A stretch of 64,000 nt of DNA from Agrobacterium vitis. Its GTDB lineage: Bacteria > Pseudomonadota > Alphaproteobacteria > Rhizobiales > Rhizobiaceae. The stretch is taken from NCBI RefSeq assembly GCF_013337045.2, contig NZ_CP118262.1, positions 251,388 to 315,387 of the forward strand, written 5' to 3'. The first letter of the stretch is position 1. Every line of letters starts with the position of its first letter. The notes under the pieces were generated by a model. The model saw only the letters and a program-made list of their open reading frames with translations. It had not been told where the DNA came from and searched no databases. This document shows, piece by piece, positions 25,973 to 35,810 of the stretch. Made by a program: the position numbers and the translations under genes.

Positions 25973-28900
25973 ATGAGCAGCGATCCCTTTTCACTCGACA
26001 TGTTCGGCAACAACGCGCTCTCCACCACGCTCGATCTTGGCATCACAGGCTTCGGAGGCCCCGCACCTGATGCGGCAAACGATGACGAGCCGGATCCGAC
26101 GCCACCAGCGCCCGCCCCTGCCAAGGTGGCACCGACCAGTTCACACCCCCGCCCGCAGGGTCAGCGTTCCAACTTCCACCTCAATGACGACCGAGGCCTT
26201 GCCGCGTCCTGGCGGGATCGCGCTCGCGCCAATATCGCAGCCATCCTGATTGCTCAGGCGATAGAACAACGGGATCGGCCCGCCACACAGAAAGAACAGA
26301 CGCAACTGATCCGCTTCACCGGCTTTGGCGCCAGTGAGTTGGCGAACGCGATGTTCCGCCGCCCCGGCGAAACCGCGTTCCGAAAGGGTTGGGACGAGAT
26401 CGCGGCTTCACTGGAAAGCGCCGTCTCGCAGGCCGACTACGCGTCGCTCGCGCGCTGCACTCAATATGCGCACTTCACGCCTGAAGGGATCATCCGCGCG
26501 ATTTGGGCAGGATTGCTGCGTCTCGGCTGGCGCGGCGGCCGCGTGATCGAGCCAGGTATCGGGACCGGCCTGTTCCCGGCGCTGACGCCACAGGAATTGC
26601 GGGGAGAGAGTTTCTTCACCGGCATCGAACTCGACCCGGTCACGGCACGTATCGTTCGCTTGCTGCAGCCGAAGGCCAGGATCATCAACGGCGATTTCGC
26701 GCGCACCGAGCTCTCACCGATCTTCGATCTGGCGATCGGTAATCCCCCCTTCTCCGATCGGACCGTCCGTTCCGACCGCGCCTATCGGAGACTTGGACTT
26801 CGCCTGCATGACTATTTCATCGCCCGGTCGATCGATCTCCTCAAACCCGGCGGGCTTGCTGCCTTCGTCACGACGCATGGGGCGCTCGACAAAGTGGACG
26901 GCACGGCGCGCGAGCATATCGCCAAGTCGGCCGACCTGATCGGCGCCATCCGTTTGCCCGAAGGCAGTTTTCGCCACGACGCCGGCACGGATGTCGTCGT
27001 GGACATTGTCTTCTTCCGTAAACGCAAGGTTGGCGAAGAGGCCGGCGATCTCTCGTGGTTGGAACTGGAGGAGGTTCGCCCTCCCAGCCCCGACGCCGAA
27101 CCGATCCGCATCAATCGCTGGCTTGCGCGCCATCCCGAGTTTGTGCTGGGCAGCCATTCGACAACGTCCGGCCCGTTCGGCGAAACCTATACATGCATCG
27201 CTTCATCCGATCAGGATTTCGAGGCCGCGCTCGGCGCCGCCATCGCCCGGCTTCCCGCAGGCCAATATGACGGCGAGCCGACGCCGATTGACATCGAGCA
27301 TGAGGCAGAACTTGGCGATTTCGTCGGTCTCAAACCGAACACGACCAGGATACGGGAGGGAAGCTTCTTCATCGACAAGGCCCACGGTCTCATGCAGATG
27401 ATCGACGGTGCGCCGGTGGCGATTACCATGCGAAAAGGTCGCACAGGTGATGGCCTGTCGGAAAAGCACGTGCGGATCGTCACCAAGCTGATCCCAATCC
27501 GCGACGCTGTGCGCGAGGTATTGCGATGCCAGGAGTCCGATCGACCTTGGCGCGATGCTCAGGTCCGGATGCGCATCGCCTGGTCGAGTTTTGTGCGCGA
27601 TTTCGGGCCGATCAACCATACGACTGTTTCGATCCAGGAGGACGCGGAGACGGCTGAGGTGCGGGAAACGCATCGCCGACCGAACCTGCAACCCTTCTTA
27701 GACGATCCGGATTGCTGGCTGGTCGCCTCGATCGAGGACTACAATCTCGAGACCGACACGGCGAAGCCGGGTCCGATATTCGCTACCCGTGTGATCGCTC
27801 CGCCGATGCCGCCTCTCATCACCAACGCGGCTGATGCGTTGGCGGTCGTGCTCAACGAACGCGGCCATGTCGACCTCGATCATATCGCCGAACTGCTGCA
27901 TCTCGACGTGTCCACAGTGATTGCTGATCTAGGCGACGAGGTGTTCCGCGACCCAGCTGACGGATCCTGGCAGACAGCCGATGCTTATCTTTCAGGCGCA
28001 GTCCGTACCAAGCTCGCCGCCGCGCAGGCCGCAGCCGAGCTTGATCCGTCCTATGAGAGCAACATGCTTGCTCTGCAAGTTGTTCAACCGGCCGATCTTC
28101 GCCCCTCCGACATTACCGCCCGGCTCGGAGCACCATGGATACCGGCCGCCGATGTCGTTGCCTTCGTCAAAGAGAAGATGCAAGCCGACATCCGCATCCA
28201 CCATATGCCGGAACTCGGATCCTGGACGGTGGAGGCTCGGCAGCTTGGATACAGCGCCGCCGGCACGTCGGAATGGGGAACGAGCCGCCGCCATGCCGGA
28301 GACCTGTTGGCCGATGCCCTGAACAGCCGGGCTCCCCAGATCTTCGACACCTTCAAAGATGCCGATGGCGAGCGCAGGGTTCTCAACGTCGTCGACACCG
28401 AAGCCGCGCGCGACAAGCTCCAAAGGATCAAGCAGGCATTCCAGGACTGGGTCTGGACCGATCCAGATCGAACCGACCGGCTGGCCCGCGACTACAATGA
28501 CCGTTTCAACAACATCGCGCCGCGGAAATTCGACGGCTCCCACCTGAAACTTCCCGGCGCCTCTGGCGCCTTTGTTCTTTATGGGCATCAGAAACGCGGC
28601 ATCTGGCGGATCATTGCCGATGGCTCGACCTATCTTGCCCATGCCGTCGGCGCGGGCAAGACGATGACGATGGCGGCGGCCATCATGGAGCAGCGCCGGC
28701 TTGGACTGATCGCCAAGGCCATGCTGGTCGTGCCCGGCCATTGCTTGGCGCAGGCTGCCCGCGAGTTCCTGGCGCTCTATCCCAATGCTCGTATTCTCGT
28801 CGCTGACGAGACCAACTTCACCAAGGACAAGCGGGCCCGCTTCCTATCGCGGGCTGCCACCGCCACCTGGGATGCGATCATCATCACGCACTCGGCGTTC

Positions 28901-31060
28901 CGGTTCATCGCCGTGCCGCCTGCCTTTGAGCAGGAAATGATCCAGGACGAGCTGCAGCTCTACGAAGACCTGATGGCCAAGGCCGATAGCGAGGACCGCG
29001 TTTCGCGCAAGCGGCTCGAGCGGTTGAAGGAAGGACTGCAGGAGCGGCTCGAAGGTCTCGCCACCCGCAAGGATGATATTCTCACCATCTCCGAAATCGG
29101 CATCGACCAGATCATCGTCGACGAGGCGCAGGAATTCCGCAAACTCTCCTTCGCCACCAATATGTCGACGCTGAAGGGCATCGACCCGAACGGCTCGCAG
29201 CGGGCATGGGATCTCTACGTCAAATCCCGCTATATCGAGACGAGGAATCCCGGCCGCGCGCTGGTGCTGGCGTCGGGCACGCCGATTACCAACACGCTCG
29301 GCGAGATGTTCTCGATCCAGCGCCTGCTCGGCCATGCAGCACTCGCTGAACGCGGGCTGCATGAGTTCGATGCCTGGGCCTCCTGCTTCGGCGACACGAC
29401 GACCGAGCTCGAAATCCAGCCATCCGGCAAATACAAGCCCGTGAGCCGCTTCGCCTCCTTCGTCAATGTGCCAGAGCTGATCGCCATGTTCCGGTCCTTC
29501 GCTGATGTCGTCATGCCGGAGGATCTCAGGCAGTATGTAAAAGTCCCAAACATCTCCACCGGGCGCCGGCAGATCCTGACGGCCAAGCCGACGGCGCTGT
29601 TCAAGACCTATCAGCAGATGCTCGACGCGCGCATCAAGGCGATCGAGCAGCGTGAGGGACCGGTCAAGCCGGGTGACGATATCCTGCTGTCCGTCATCAC
29701 TGATGGACGCCATGCGGCGATCGACCTGCGCTTCGTCATCCCCGATGCCGACAACGAGGAGGGAAACAAGCTCAATCTTCTCGTCCGAAACGCCTGTCGG
29801 ATCTGGAAGGAAACGGGCGATGGCGTCTACCGACGCCCCGATGGCAAGGACTTCGATCTTCCGGGGGCGGCGCAGATGATCTTTTCCGATCTCGGCACCC
29901 TTAATGTCGAAAAGTCCCGCGGCTTCTCAGCTTATCGCTTCATTCGAGACGAACTGATCCGGCTCGGCGTGCCGGCATCGCAGATCGCATTCATGCAGGA
30001 CTACAAGAAGACCGAAGCCAAGCAGCGGCTGTTCGGGGACGTCCGCGCTGGCAAGGTCCGTTTCCTGATCGGTTCGTCGGAGACGATGGGCACCGGCGTT
30101 AACGCCCAGCTTCGTCTTAAGGCGCTCCATCATCTCGACGTCCCTTGGTTGCCGTCTCAGATCGAGCAGCGAGAAGGACGGATCGTCCGCCAGGGCAACC
30201 AGCATGAGGAAGTGGATATCTTCGCCTATGCCACAGAGGGTTCGCTCGACGCCTCGATGTGGCAGAACAACGAACGCAAGGCCCGGTTCATCGCTGCGGC
30301 CCTATCCGGCGACACATCGATCCGTCGGCTCGAAGACATCGGTCAGGGCGCCGCCAATCAGTTCGCCATGGCCAAGGCCATCGCGTCCGGCGACGAGCGC
30401 CTGATGCAGAAGGCAGGGCTCGAGGCGGACATTGCCAGGCTTGAACGGCTGCGGGCGGCGCATGAGGACGACCAATATGCGGTCCGTCGCCAGATGAGGG
30501 ACGCCGAGCGAGAAATCGAGGTCTCGACCCGGCGCATCGGCGAGGTCGGCCAAGACATCGCGCGGCTACGGCCGGGCGGCTGCGATGCCTTTACGATGGT
30601 GGTACTCGGCCAGGAATATGCCGAGCGCAAGGAGGCCGGCCGGGCGTTGATGAAGGAAATCCTCACCCTGCTCCAGCTTCAACAGGAAGGGGAGTTGCAT
30701 CTGGCAACGATCGGCGGCTTCGATCTCGTTTATGAGGGGGAGCGCTTCGGCAAGGGCGACGGCTATCGGTACGACACGCTGCTTCAGCGCACCGGCGCAG
30801 ACTACGAGATCGATTTGGCGATCACGGTCACGCCGCTCGGTGCCATCTCGCGGCTGGAGCACGCACTCAGTGGCTTTGACGAGGAACAGCACCAGTATCG
30901 CCGGCGGCTTGAAGACGCCGAGCGGCGATTGGTTTCCTACCGTTCCCGAGACGGAGGCGCTTTCGCGTTCGAAGACGACCTGAAGGAAAAGCGGCTGAAT
31001 TTGCGGGCAATCGAGGCTCAACTGTCGGGAGACAACGAGACCGTCGCGGCAGCTGCATAG
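25973..31060 (+). CDS. Giant DarB-like N6-adenine methyltransferase/SNF2-type helicase
   Basis: 1695 residues from MSSDPFSLDMFG, with CAGGAG upstream; the extension to 25859 overlaps leader DNA. The N-terminal methyltransferase has motif I EPGIGTG at about 193-199 and motif IV NPPF at about 257-260. A superfamily 2 helicase follows, with GAGKT near 893, DEAQE near 1050 and the late motif REGRIVRQGNQ near 1400, then a coiled-coil C-terminus. This fusion resembles phage P1 DarB and related plasmid proteins that protect incoming DNA from type I restriction. That role is by family analogy. It could alternatively remodel or methylate plasmid DNA. Confidence 0.85.
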   Translation: MSSDPFSLDMFGNNALSTTLDLGITGFGGPAPDAANDDEPDPTPPAPAPAKVAPTSSHPRPQGQRSNFHLNDDRGLAASWRDRARANIAAILIAQAIEQRDRPATQKEQTQLIRFTGFGASELANAMFRRPGETAFRKGWDEIAASLESAVSQADYASLARCTQYAHFTPEGIIRAIWAGLLRLGWRGGRVIEPGIGTGLFPALTPQELRGESFFTGIELDPVTARIVRLLQPKARIINGDFARTELSPIFDLAIGNPPFSDRTVRSDRAYRRLGLRLHDYFIARSIDLLKPGGLAAFVTTHGALDKVDGTAREHIAKSADLIGAIRLPEGSFRHDAGTDVVVDIVFFRKRKVGEEAGDLSWLELEEVRPPSPDAEPIRINRWLARHPEFVLGSHSTTSGPFGETYTCIASSDQDFEAALGAAIARLPAGQYDGEPTPIDIEHEAELGDFVGLKPNTTRIREGSFFIDKAHGLMQMIDGAPVAITMRKGRTGDGLSEKHVRIVTKLIPIRDAVREVLRCQESDRPWRDAQVRMRIAWSSFVRDFGPINHTTVSIQEDAETAEVRETHRRPNLQPFLDDPDCWLVASIEDYNLETDTAKPGPIFATRVIAPPMPPLITNAADALAVVLNERGHVDLDHIAELLHLDVSTVIADLGDEVFRDPADGSWQTADAYLSGAVRTKLAAAQAAAELDPSYESNMLALQVVQPADLRPSDITARLGAPWIPAADVVAFVKEKMQADIRIHHMPELGSWTVEARQLGYSAAGTSEWGTSRRHAGDLLADALNSRAPQIFDTFKDADGERRVLNVVDTEAARDKLQRIKQAFQDWVWTDPDRTDRLARDYNDRFNNIAPRKFDGSHLKLPGASGAFVLYGHQKRGIWRIIADGSTYLAHAVGAGKTMTMAAAIMEQRRLGLIAKAMLVVPGHCLAQAAREFLALYPNARILVADETNFTKDKRARFLSRAATATWDAIIITHSAFRFIAVPPAFEQEMIQDELQLYEDLMAKADSEDRVSRKRLERLKEGLQERLEGLATRKDDILTISEIGIDQIIVDEAQEFRKLSFATNMSTLKGIDPNGSQRAWDLYVKSRYIETRNPGRALVLASGTPITNTLGEMFSIQRLLGHAALAERGLHEFDAWASCFGDTTTELEIQPSGKYKPVSRFASFVNVPELIAMFRSFADVVMPEDLRQYVKVPNISTGRRQILTAKPTALFKTYQQMLDARIKAIEQREGPVKPGDDILLSVITDGRHAAIDLRFVIPDADNEEGNKLNLLVRNACRIWKETGDGVYRRPDGKDFDLPGAAQMIFSDLGTLNVEKSRGFSAYRFIRDELIRLGVPASQIAFMQDYKKTEAKQRLFGDVRAGKVRFLIGSSETMGTGVNAQLRLKALHHLDVPWLPSQIEQREGRIVRQGNQHEEVDIFAYATEGSLDASMWQNNERKARFIAAALSGDTSIRRLEDIGQGAANQFAMAKAIASGDERLMQKAGLEADIARLERLRAAHEDDQYAVRRQMRDAEREIEVSTRRIGEVGQDIARLRPGGCDAFTMVVLGQEYAERKEAGRALMKEILTLLQLQQEGELHLATIGGFDLVYEGERFGKGDGYRYDTLLQRTGADYEIDLAITVTPLGAISRLEHALSGFDEEQHQYRRRLEDAERRLVSYRSRDGGAFAFEDDLKEKRLNLRAIEAQLSGDNETVAAAA

Positions 31061-31194
31061 CTGGGTTGCACAATAAATGTTTTCCTGTTGGTCAAAATGC
31101 AGGCATAACGCCTTCAGCTGATGCATATGGCGGTCACCTCACAGTTCCGTCGCAGCAGCTGTTCCCCTCTGGAGGTTTTAGATCTCCATACTTC

Positions 31195-31228
31195 ATGGGC
31201 CGCGGTTTTCCGCAGGCCCATTTTTTTG
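31195..31228 (+). terminator. Rho-independent terminator after the DarB-like gene
   Basis: ATGGGCC-GCGG pairs with CCGC-a-GGCCCAT around TTTT (eleven pairs, one bulged A), followed by seven Ts. It ends transcription about 135 bp after the DarB-like stop and insulates the convergent NmrA-like gene. Confidence 0.85.
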
Positions 31229-31253
31229 TTCTCCGCCGAGATCTAGCGCGGCA

Positions 31254-32189
31254 TTATCTTTGCGAGCTCCACGTCAGGAAGGTCTCCGGTTTGAGGCTCT
31301 CCGTCCGCGCGTTCTCGACCAGCGGCTTAAGAGTGTCTTTGATGAAGTCTTCCATGGTCGTAGGGAGGACCGGACGATCATGGCGGAACTTGACACGGCC
31401 ATCGTTAAGAGCCGCCGCGGTGTTCTTGTCATAGACCCATCGATCGAGCGTTCCGAATTTTTCCCGGAATACGGTTTCGACCTCGCGATCCTTCGGATTG
31501 ATGAAGCGATAATCCACCTCTCTACCGAGTTCCCGGCCTATCAGCGCGGCGATCTCGGTCATCGTGTAGTCGATTCCCAGTTGCCTTACCGACCGGTGCT
31601 GATCGGTCGGCATTTCGAACTCCTTCGCCGCGAAATCCGCGATGTCCTGAACGGAAACCCAAGGCGCTTTGAGATCCGGGGCAAGCGTAAAGCCGATCCG
31701 ATCGTGCTGCGCGATCGCGTCGCTCCACCTGGACAGGTCCTCCATAAACCAGCCACCCTGCAAGTGCACCAGATTGATGTCGCGTAACCGGTTGAGGATC
31801 TGATCCAGGATGTGAAACCCCTGAAAATGGCCGGTGTTTCCACAGAGTTCGGACCCCATTGCGGTCAGGCTCACGGCGAATTTCACCGGCGAATCCCGAA
31901 GTGCGTCGAAGAACCGAAGCGCTACCGCAGGGTAGTGTCCCCGAAAGTCCTTCGCCGCCCAAAGGGTTTTGACCATCAGAAACGCAGCGTCGGCGTCTTC
32001 GAAAAACCTGCCAAGCTTGCCATCACCTGTGTCGAAACTGCCAAGGAACGGTTCCGCTCCCTTCGCGACAAGGGTGTCTAGGGCAGGCCCCCCTCTTGAA
32101 AGAGCTTTGACGGAATGGCCCTTCGCCAGGAGTTTTTCGGTCAGTTTAACCCCGATCCTGCCGGTCGCGCCGACCACCGCAATACGCAT
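31254..32189 (-). CDS. NmrA-like NAD(P)-binding protein (atypical SDR)
   Basis: 311 residues. The N-terminal dinucleotide motif is RIAVVGATGRIGVKLTEKLLAKGHSVKALSRG. The rest follows the NmrA/HSCARG pattern with no catalytic YxxxK, so it may be a redox-sensing regulator or an isomerase/reductase. It is divergent from an AraC-type regulator across 74 bp, a typical sensor-target pair. The pair is unrelated to the surrounding plasmid backbone and looks like a cargo insertion. Confidence 0.82.
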   Translation of the reverse strand: MRIAVVGATGRIGVKLTEKLLAKGHSVKALSRGGPALDTLVAKGAEPFLGSFDTGDGKLGRFFEDADAAFLMVKTLWAAKDFRGHYPAVALRFFDALRDSPVKFAVSLTAMGSELCGNTGHFQGFHILDQILNRLRDINLVHLQGGWFMEDLSRWSDAIAQHDRIGFTLAPDLKAPWVSVQDIADFAAKEFEMPTDQHRSVRQLGIDYTMTEIAALIGRELGREVDYRFINPKDREVETVFREKFGTLDRWVYDKNTAAALNDGRVKFRHDRPVLPTTMEDFIKDTLKPLVENARTESLKPETFLTWSSQR

Positions 32190-32263
32190 TGTTCGTCTCC
32201 TAGTGTTGTTTAACTAGGATCCTAAAGCATTGCGTCGCAGCCCATAATTGGAGATAATGCCAT

Positions 32264-33112
32264 ATGATCTCGAAAACGGGCCAATCCTCGAATAAGCGAC
32301 CTCCCTGCAGCACCGCTTGCGATCTCAGCCTCTCAAATGGGCCGGCGATGGCCATGAGAATGGACTTCGCCGACTATGAAGCCGAGGGGGTGCAGCACCA
32401 GCACCCGCAAGGTCAACTGATCCTGGCGCTCCATGGCGCGGTGACCTGCACTGCGGAAAGTGGGATGTGGGTCGTTCCACCCGACTGCGGAGTTTGGGTA
32501 CCCGGCGGCGTTCCTCACAGCAATAAGGTCACACCCAATGCTCGTCTAACATACCTGTTTGTCGAGCCCGGCGCGTCCGCGCTTCCCGCTGAATGCTGCA
32601 CTCTTTCGGTATCGCCAATGCTTCGGGAGATGATCCACCGAGTGGCGGACCTGTCAGAAAGCGGTGCGCGCGACGCGCATGTCGATCGCCTAATGCGGGT
32701 CATGCTTGATGAGCTCGCGCTGATGCCGCGGGAGAGGCTGGAGCTGCCCGTATCTGACCATCCAAAGATCGCCTTGATTGCGGCGGCCCTTTTGGCAGAC
32801 CCGAGCGACCGCCGAACCCTCGGCCAATGGGCTGAGCACATCGCCGTCAGTGAGCGATCGTTGAAGAGGCTTATGGTCCAGGAAACAGGATTAAGTTTCG
32901 GCCGTTGGCGGCGTCAGCTTCATCTCGTCATCGCGCTACGGGAATTGGCCGGCGGTGCGACAGTCCAACGGGTAGCAGGCGACCTAGGGTACGAATCCAC
33001 GACGGCCTTCATCGTCATGTTCAGGAAGGCGCTTGGGACCACGCCATCGCGCTACTTTACCGATCGGCTTTTAAGCGCCGAACGCACGTCTAGCTCAATC
33101 AAACAGGCCTGA
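32264..33112 (+). CDS. AraC-family transcriptional regulator
   Basis: 282 residues. The N-terminal cupin region has QHQHPQGQLILALHGAVTC and WVPGGVPHSN. The C-terminal double HTH is RRTLGQWAEHIAVSERSLKRLMVQETGLSFGRWRRQ and VQRVAGDLGYESTTAFIVMFRKALGTTPSRYF. This cupin-plus-HTH layout is common among regulators of efflux and oxidoreductase genes. The likely target is the divergent NmrA-like gene. No strong ribosome-binding site is seen at 32264; a start at one of the downstream ATGs (M29 or M31) would retain both domains. Confidence 0.88.
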   Translation: MISKTGQSSNKRPPCSTACDLSLSNGPAMAMRMDFADYEAEGVQHQHPQGQLILALHGAVTCTAESGMWVVPPDCGVWVPGGVPHSNKVTPNARLTYLFVEPGASALPAECCTLSVSPMLREMIHRVADLSESGARDAHVDRLMRVMLDELALMPRERLELPVSDHPKIALIAAALLADPSDRRTLGQWAEHIAVSERSLKRLMVQETGLSFGRWRRQLHLVIALRELAGGATVQRVAGDLGYESTTAFIVMFRKALGTTPSRYFTDRLLSAERTSSSIKQA

Positions 33113-33232
33113 TCCCAGATCTCGACTTGAAATTGCTCTTCGCCGATAATATCTGGGCATCACTTCCTGATGAGACGATGTCCTGCTCGCTGCAATCGCG
33201 GCGGCGTTTGACATTGTCCCGGGATACAGAAG

Positions 33233-33266
33233 AAGGCGCTCCCCTCACGGGTCGAGCGCCTTTTTT
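33233..33266 (+). terminator. Rho-independent terminator
   Basis: AAGGCGCTC pairs with GAGCGCCTT, with an inner CCC/GGG pairing, followed by a run of Ts. It lies 120 bp after the AraC-type gene and 90 bp before the next small gene. It could end the regulator mRNA or a short untranslated transcript in this gap; I see no ORF between 33113 and 33354. Confidence 0.8.
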
Positions 33267-33354
33267 GTACCGGCGGTGACTGTGAACTGGGCGCGGCACC
33301 TTGACCGCAACCGCATTGCAGAGGAGACCTGCACAAAACACTCCGTGGAAACAA

Positions 33355-33672
33355 ATGCCATTCTTTCTCGTGACGCAGACATCACTGGTCGAAGCTCAAG
33401 ATGAGCAGGAGGCCGCTCAAACCGGCGTCGACCGTCTCCGCTCCGGCGGACAGGTCACTGTCGCGGTTAAATCGGATGAGACAACGATCACGCACGTCGT
33501 GGTCGCTGCAAGGGTCGAACAGCCGCTCCCGGTCTCGCCCTCCGAAACCGTGAACCCATCGCCTTCTGCCATTGCTATTCCTGAAGGTGCTTCCGCCGTA
33601 CCGGCAAACAGGAAAGTCATCTTGAAGCGTATGATGGCTGACGCGCTAGCCCTTCTTGGGCGTCGAGCCTAA
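33355..33672 (+). CDS. Hypothetical plasmid backbone protein
   Basis: 105 residues from MPFFLVTQTSLVEAQDEQEA, with GGAA just upstream; the frame is open to 33301 without support. The N-terminal half forms a compact alpha-beta pattern ending SDETTITHVVVAARVE. A Ser/Pro-rich linker and a basic helix (NRKVILKRMMADALALLGRRA) follow. No family recognised. It resumes the rightward backbone after the cargo pair. Confidence 0.55.
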   Translation: MPFFLVTQTSLVEAQDEQEAAQTGVDRLRSGGQVTVAVKSDETTITHVVVAARVEQPLPVSPSETVNPSPSAIAIPEGASAVPANRKVILKRMMADALALLGRRA

Positions 33673-34005
33673 GCCATCCTCGAGGTACGGCTGCTGCCAG
33701 CAGCCTCTTATCTTCGCGCCTCGGCTCGAATTGGTAAATAATGATCGAGAAAGAAAAGCAGGAAGGGTGAACCCGTCGCAGACCGGTCCTCCTGCCGACG
33801 CTGTCGCTCAACCGCCGCCTGCGCGATCCCGGCCGTTTGTCCTTCGCAGGGCTGGCAGCCCCGCTTGTCCTGCGCAGCAGGGATGCTCGGCCGCTGTTGC
33901 GGCAGTCCGGCCGCTCGGCGGTCCGGGAGGTGTCTTCGAGAAAAGATGAAGACAGGAAGGGCTGGCAAGGCGCCGGTCCGGAACTCTCCCGAAAGGAAAG
34001 ACATC
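33673..34005. other. Intergenic leader without a gene
   Basis: 333 bp of GC-rich DNA before the ParB-like gene. Short frames exist on both strands, but none has a supported start or known product. Several CGGCCG and GCAGGG/CCCTGC inverted segments suggest strong secondary structure. Confidence 0.4.
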
Positions 34006-35757
34006 ATGCAGATCATGAAGGTTGACCCGCGAGCACTGAAGGAAAACCTTGACCGGATGCGTCAGTCGAAGTCGTCGCCGCAGGCCGATGCGTTGATGTT
34101 GGCGACGATCAAGGCCGTCGGCATCGTCCAGCCGCCGGTTGTTGCCCCCGAAACCGATGGCGGTAATAGCTATATCATCGATGCCGGACATCGCCGCGTG
34201 CGACTGGCCATCGCCGCCGGCCTGGAAGAAATCGAAATCCTGGTCGTCGATGCCGCCAATGATAATGGCGCCATGCGCTCGATGGTGGAAAACTCGGTTC
34301 GGGAAGCCCTCAATCCCGTTGATCAGTGGCGAGGCGTCGAACGACTTGTGGCGCTCGGCTGGACGGAGGAAGCGATTGCCGTCGCTCTTGCTCTCCCCGT
34401 CCGCCAGATCCGCAAGCTGCGACTGCTCGCCAACGTCCTGCCGGCCATGCTCGAACAGATGGCGCTGGGCGACATGCCGTCAGAGCAGCACTTGCGGATC
34501 ATTGCCGCCGCCGGTCAGGTTGACCAGAAGGAGGTCTGGAAGGCGCATAAGCCGAAGAAGGGCGACACCGCTCCGTGGTGGCAGATCGCCAATGCGCTGA
34601 CCAAAAAGCGCATGTATGCCCGTGATGCGAGCTTTGATGACGATCTGGCGCAGGCCTATGGTGTCGAGTGGGTCGAAGACCTCTTCGCGCCGGCCGACCA
34701 GGACGGTCGCTACACTACCAATGTCGAGGGCTTTCTCGGCGCCCAGCATGAGTGGATGACCGCCAACCTGCCGAAGCGTGGCGCCATCGTCGAGGTCAAC
34801 GGCTGGGGCCAGCCGGAACTGCCGAAGAAAGCGTCTCAGGTCTACGGCAAGCCCTCCAGGTCAGACCATACGGCGCTCTATCTCGATCGCGATGGCAAGG
34901 TGCAGACGGTGCATTACCGCATGCCCGAGGCGGCAATGCCGAAGGGCGCTGGAGCAGGCGAATCCGCCGCGAGCAACGATGACGACGATGCGATAGCCTC
35001 GCCGAAGGTTCGCCCCGATGTCACCCAGAAGGGCCATGACATGATCGGGGATTTTCGCACCGATGCGCTCCATGATGCGCTCGGCCGCGCGCCGATCGAA
35101 GACGACATGTTGATGGTGCTCCTGGTGCTAGCCTTTGCCGGGCAGAACGTCCGCGTCGACTCCGGTGCAGATGGGGCCTTCTACGGCGGCAAGCGCTTCT
35201 CGCGCCACGCCGTCGCCCTGTTCGACGAGCACGGCAAGCTTGCCTTCGATCAGGACACGCTTCGGGTCGCCGTTCGTTCGGTGCTGATCGATGTGCTGTC
35301 GTGCCGCCGCGGCATGTCGAACAGCGGCATGGTTTCGCGCATCGCAGGCGAGGCGATCGGCGCCGACGAATACTTGCCGAACATGGGTTCGGAGGAGTTC
35401 CTCTCGTGCCTTTCTCGCCAGGCGTTGGAGGCATCGTGCGCCGAAGCTTCCATGCAGCCGCGGCAGAAGGTTCGCGAGACCCGCGCAGCGCTCGTCGAGC
35501 ATTTCGCAGACGAGCACTTTGTCCATCCGTCTGCCCGCTTTGCACCACCAGCCGAAGAGTTGGTCGATTGGATCCAGGCGAGCTCCATCACGGATGCTAG
35601 GGACGCAGCCCCACACGACGACCGTGGTCAAGCTGACCAACCCGATGCGAACCGGGACGCGCCTATCGATGAGGCTGGGGATCACGATGATCCGCAGGAT
35701 TCTGATCTGTCTGACGACGAAGAGCACGACGACGTCGATCAGAGGGCTGCAGCATGA
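34006..35757 (+). CDS. Large ParB/RepB-like nuclease-fold protein
   Basis: 583 residues from MQIMKVDPRALKENLDRMRQ; AAAGGAAAG supports this start over the open frame to 33865. The N-terminal ParB/Srx-like domain has TIKAVGIVQPPVVAP, IIDAGHRRVRLAIAAGLEEI and VENSVREALNPVDQWRGVERL. A ParB-type HTH region follows (TEEAIAVALALPVRQIRKLRLL). The long C-terminus is unlike partition ParB and ends in an acidic tail. There is no adjacent parA, so a role in plasmid segregation is doubtful. Related ParB-like proteins on mobile elements act in DNA protection or as nucleases. Confidence 0.75.
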   Translation: MQIMKVDPRALKENLDRMRQSKSSPQADALMLATIKAVGIVQPPVVAPETDGGNSYIIDAGHRRVRLAIAAGLEEIEILVVDAANDNGAMRSMVENSVREALNPVDQWRGVERLVALGWTEEAIAVALALPVRQIRKLRLLANVLPAMLEQMALGDMPSEQHLRIIAAAGQVDQKEVWKAHKPKKGDTAPWWQIANALTKKRMYARDASFDDDLAQAYGVEWVEDLFAPADQDGRYTTNVEGFLGAQHEWMTANLPKRGAIVEVNGWGQPELPKKASQVYGKPSRSDHTALYLDRDGKVQTVHYRMPEAAMPKGAGAGESAASNDDDDAIASPKVRPDVTQKGHDMIGDFRTDALHDALGRAPIEDDMLMVLLVLAFAGQNVRVDSGADGAFYGGKRFSRHAVALFDEHGKLAFDQDTLRVAVRSVLIDVLSCRRGMSNSGMVSRIAGEAIGADEYLPNMGSEEFLSCLSRQALEASCAEASMQPRQKVRETRAALVEHFADEHFVHPSARFAPPAEELVDWIQASSITDARDAAPHDDRGQADQPDANRDAPIDEAGDHDDPQDSDLSDDEEHDDVDQRAAA

Positions 35758-35787
35758 CCGCCGCCTGCTGGTCGAACATGGTAGCAC

Positions 35788-35810
35788 CCACCCCCGGTTT
35801 TCGGGGGTGG
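35788..35810 (+). terminator. Stem-loop after the ParB-like gene
   Basis: CCACCCCCG pairs with CGGGGGTGG around GTTTT, nine perfect pairs, 31 bp after the stop. No T-run follows, so termination is likely but not certain. Confidence 0.6.

Noticed and set aside
31066..33354. Insertion sequence around the NmrA/AraC pair
   Set aside because: No transposase, terminal inverted repeats or target duplication could be seen.
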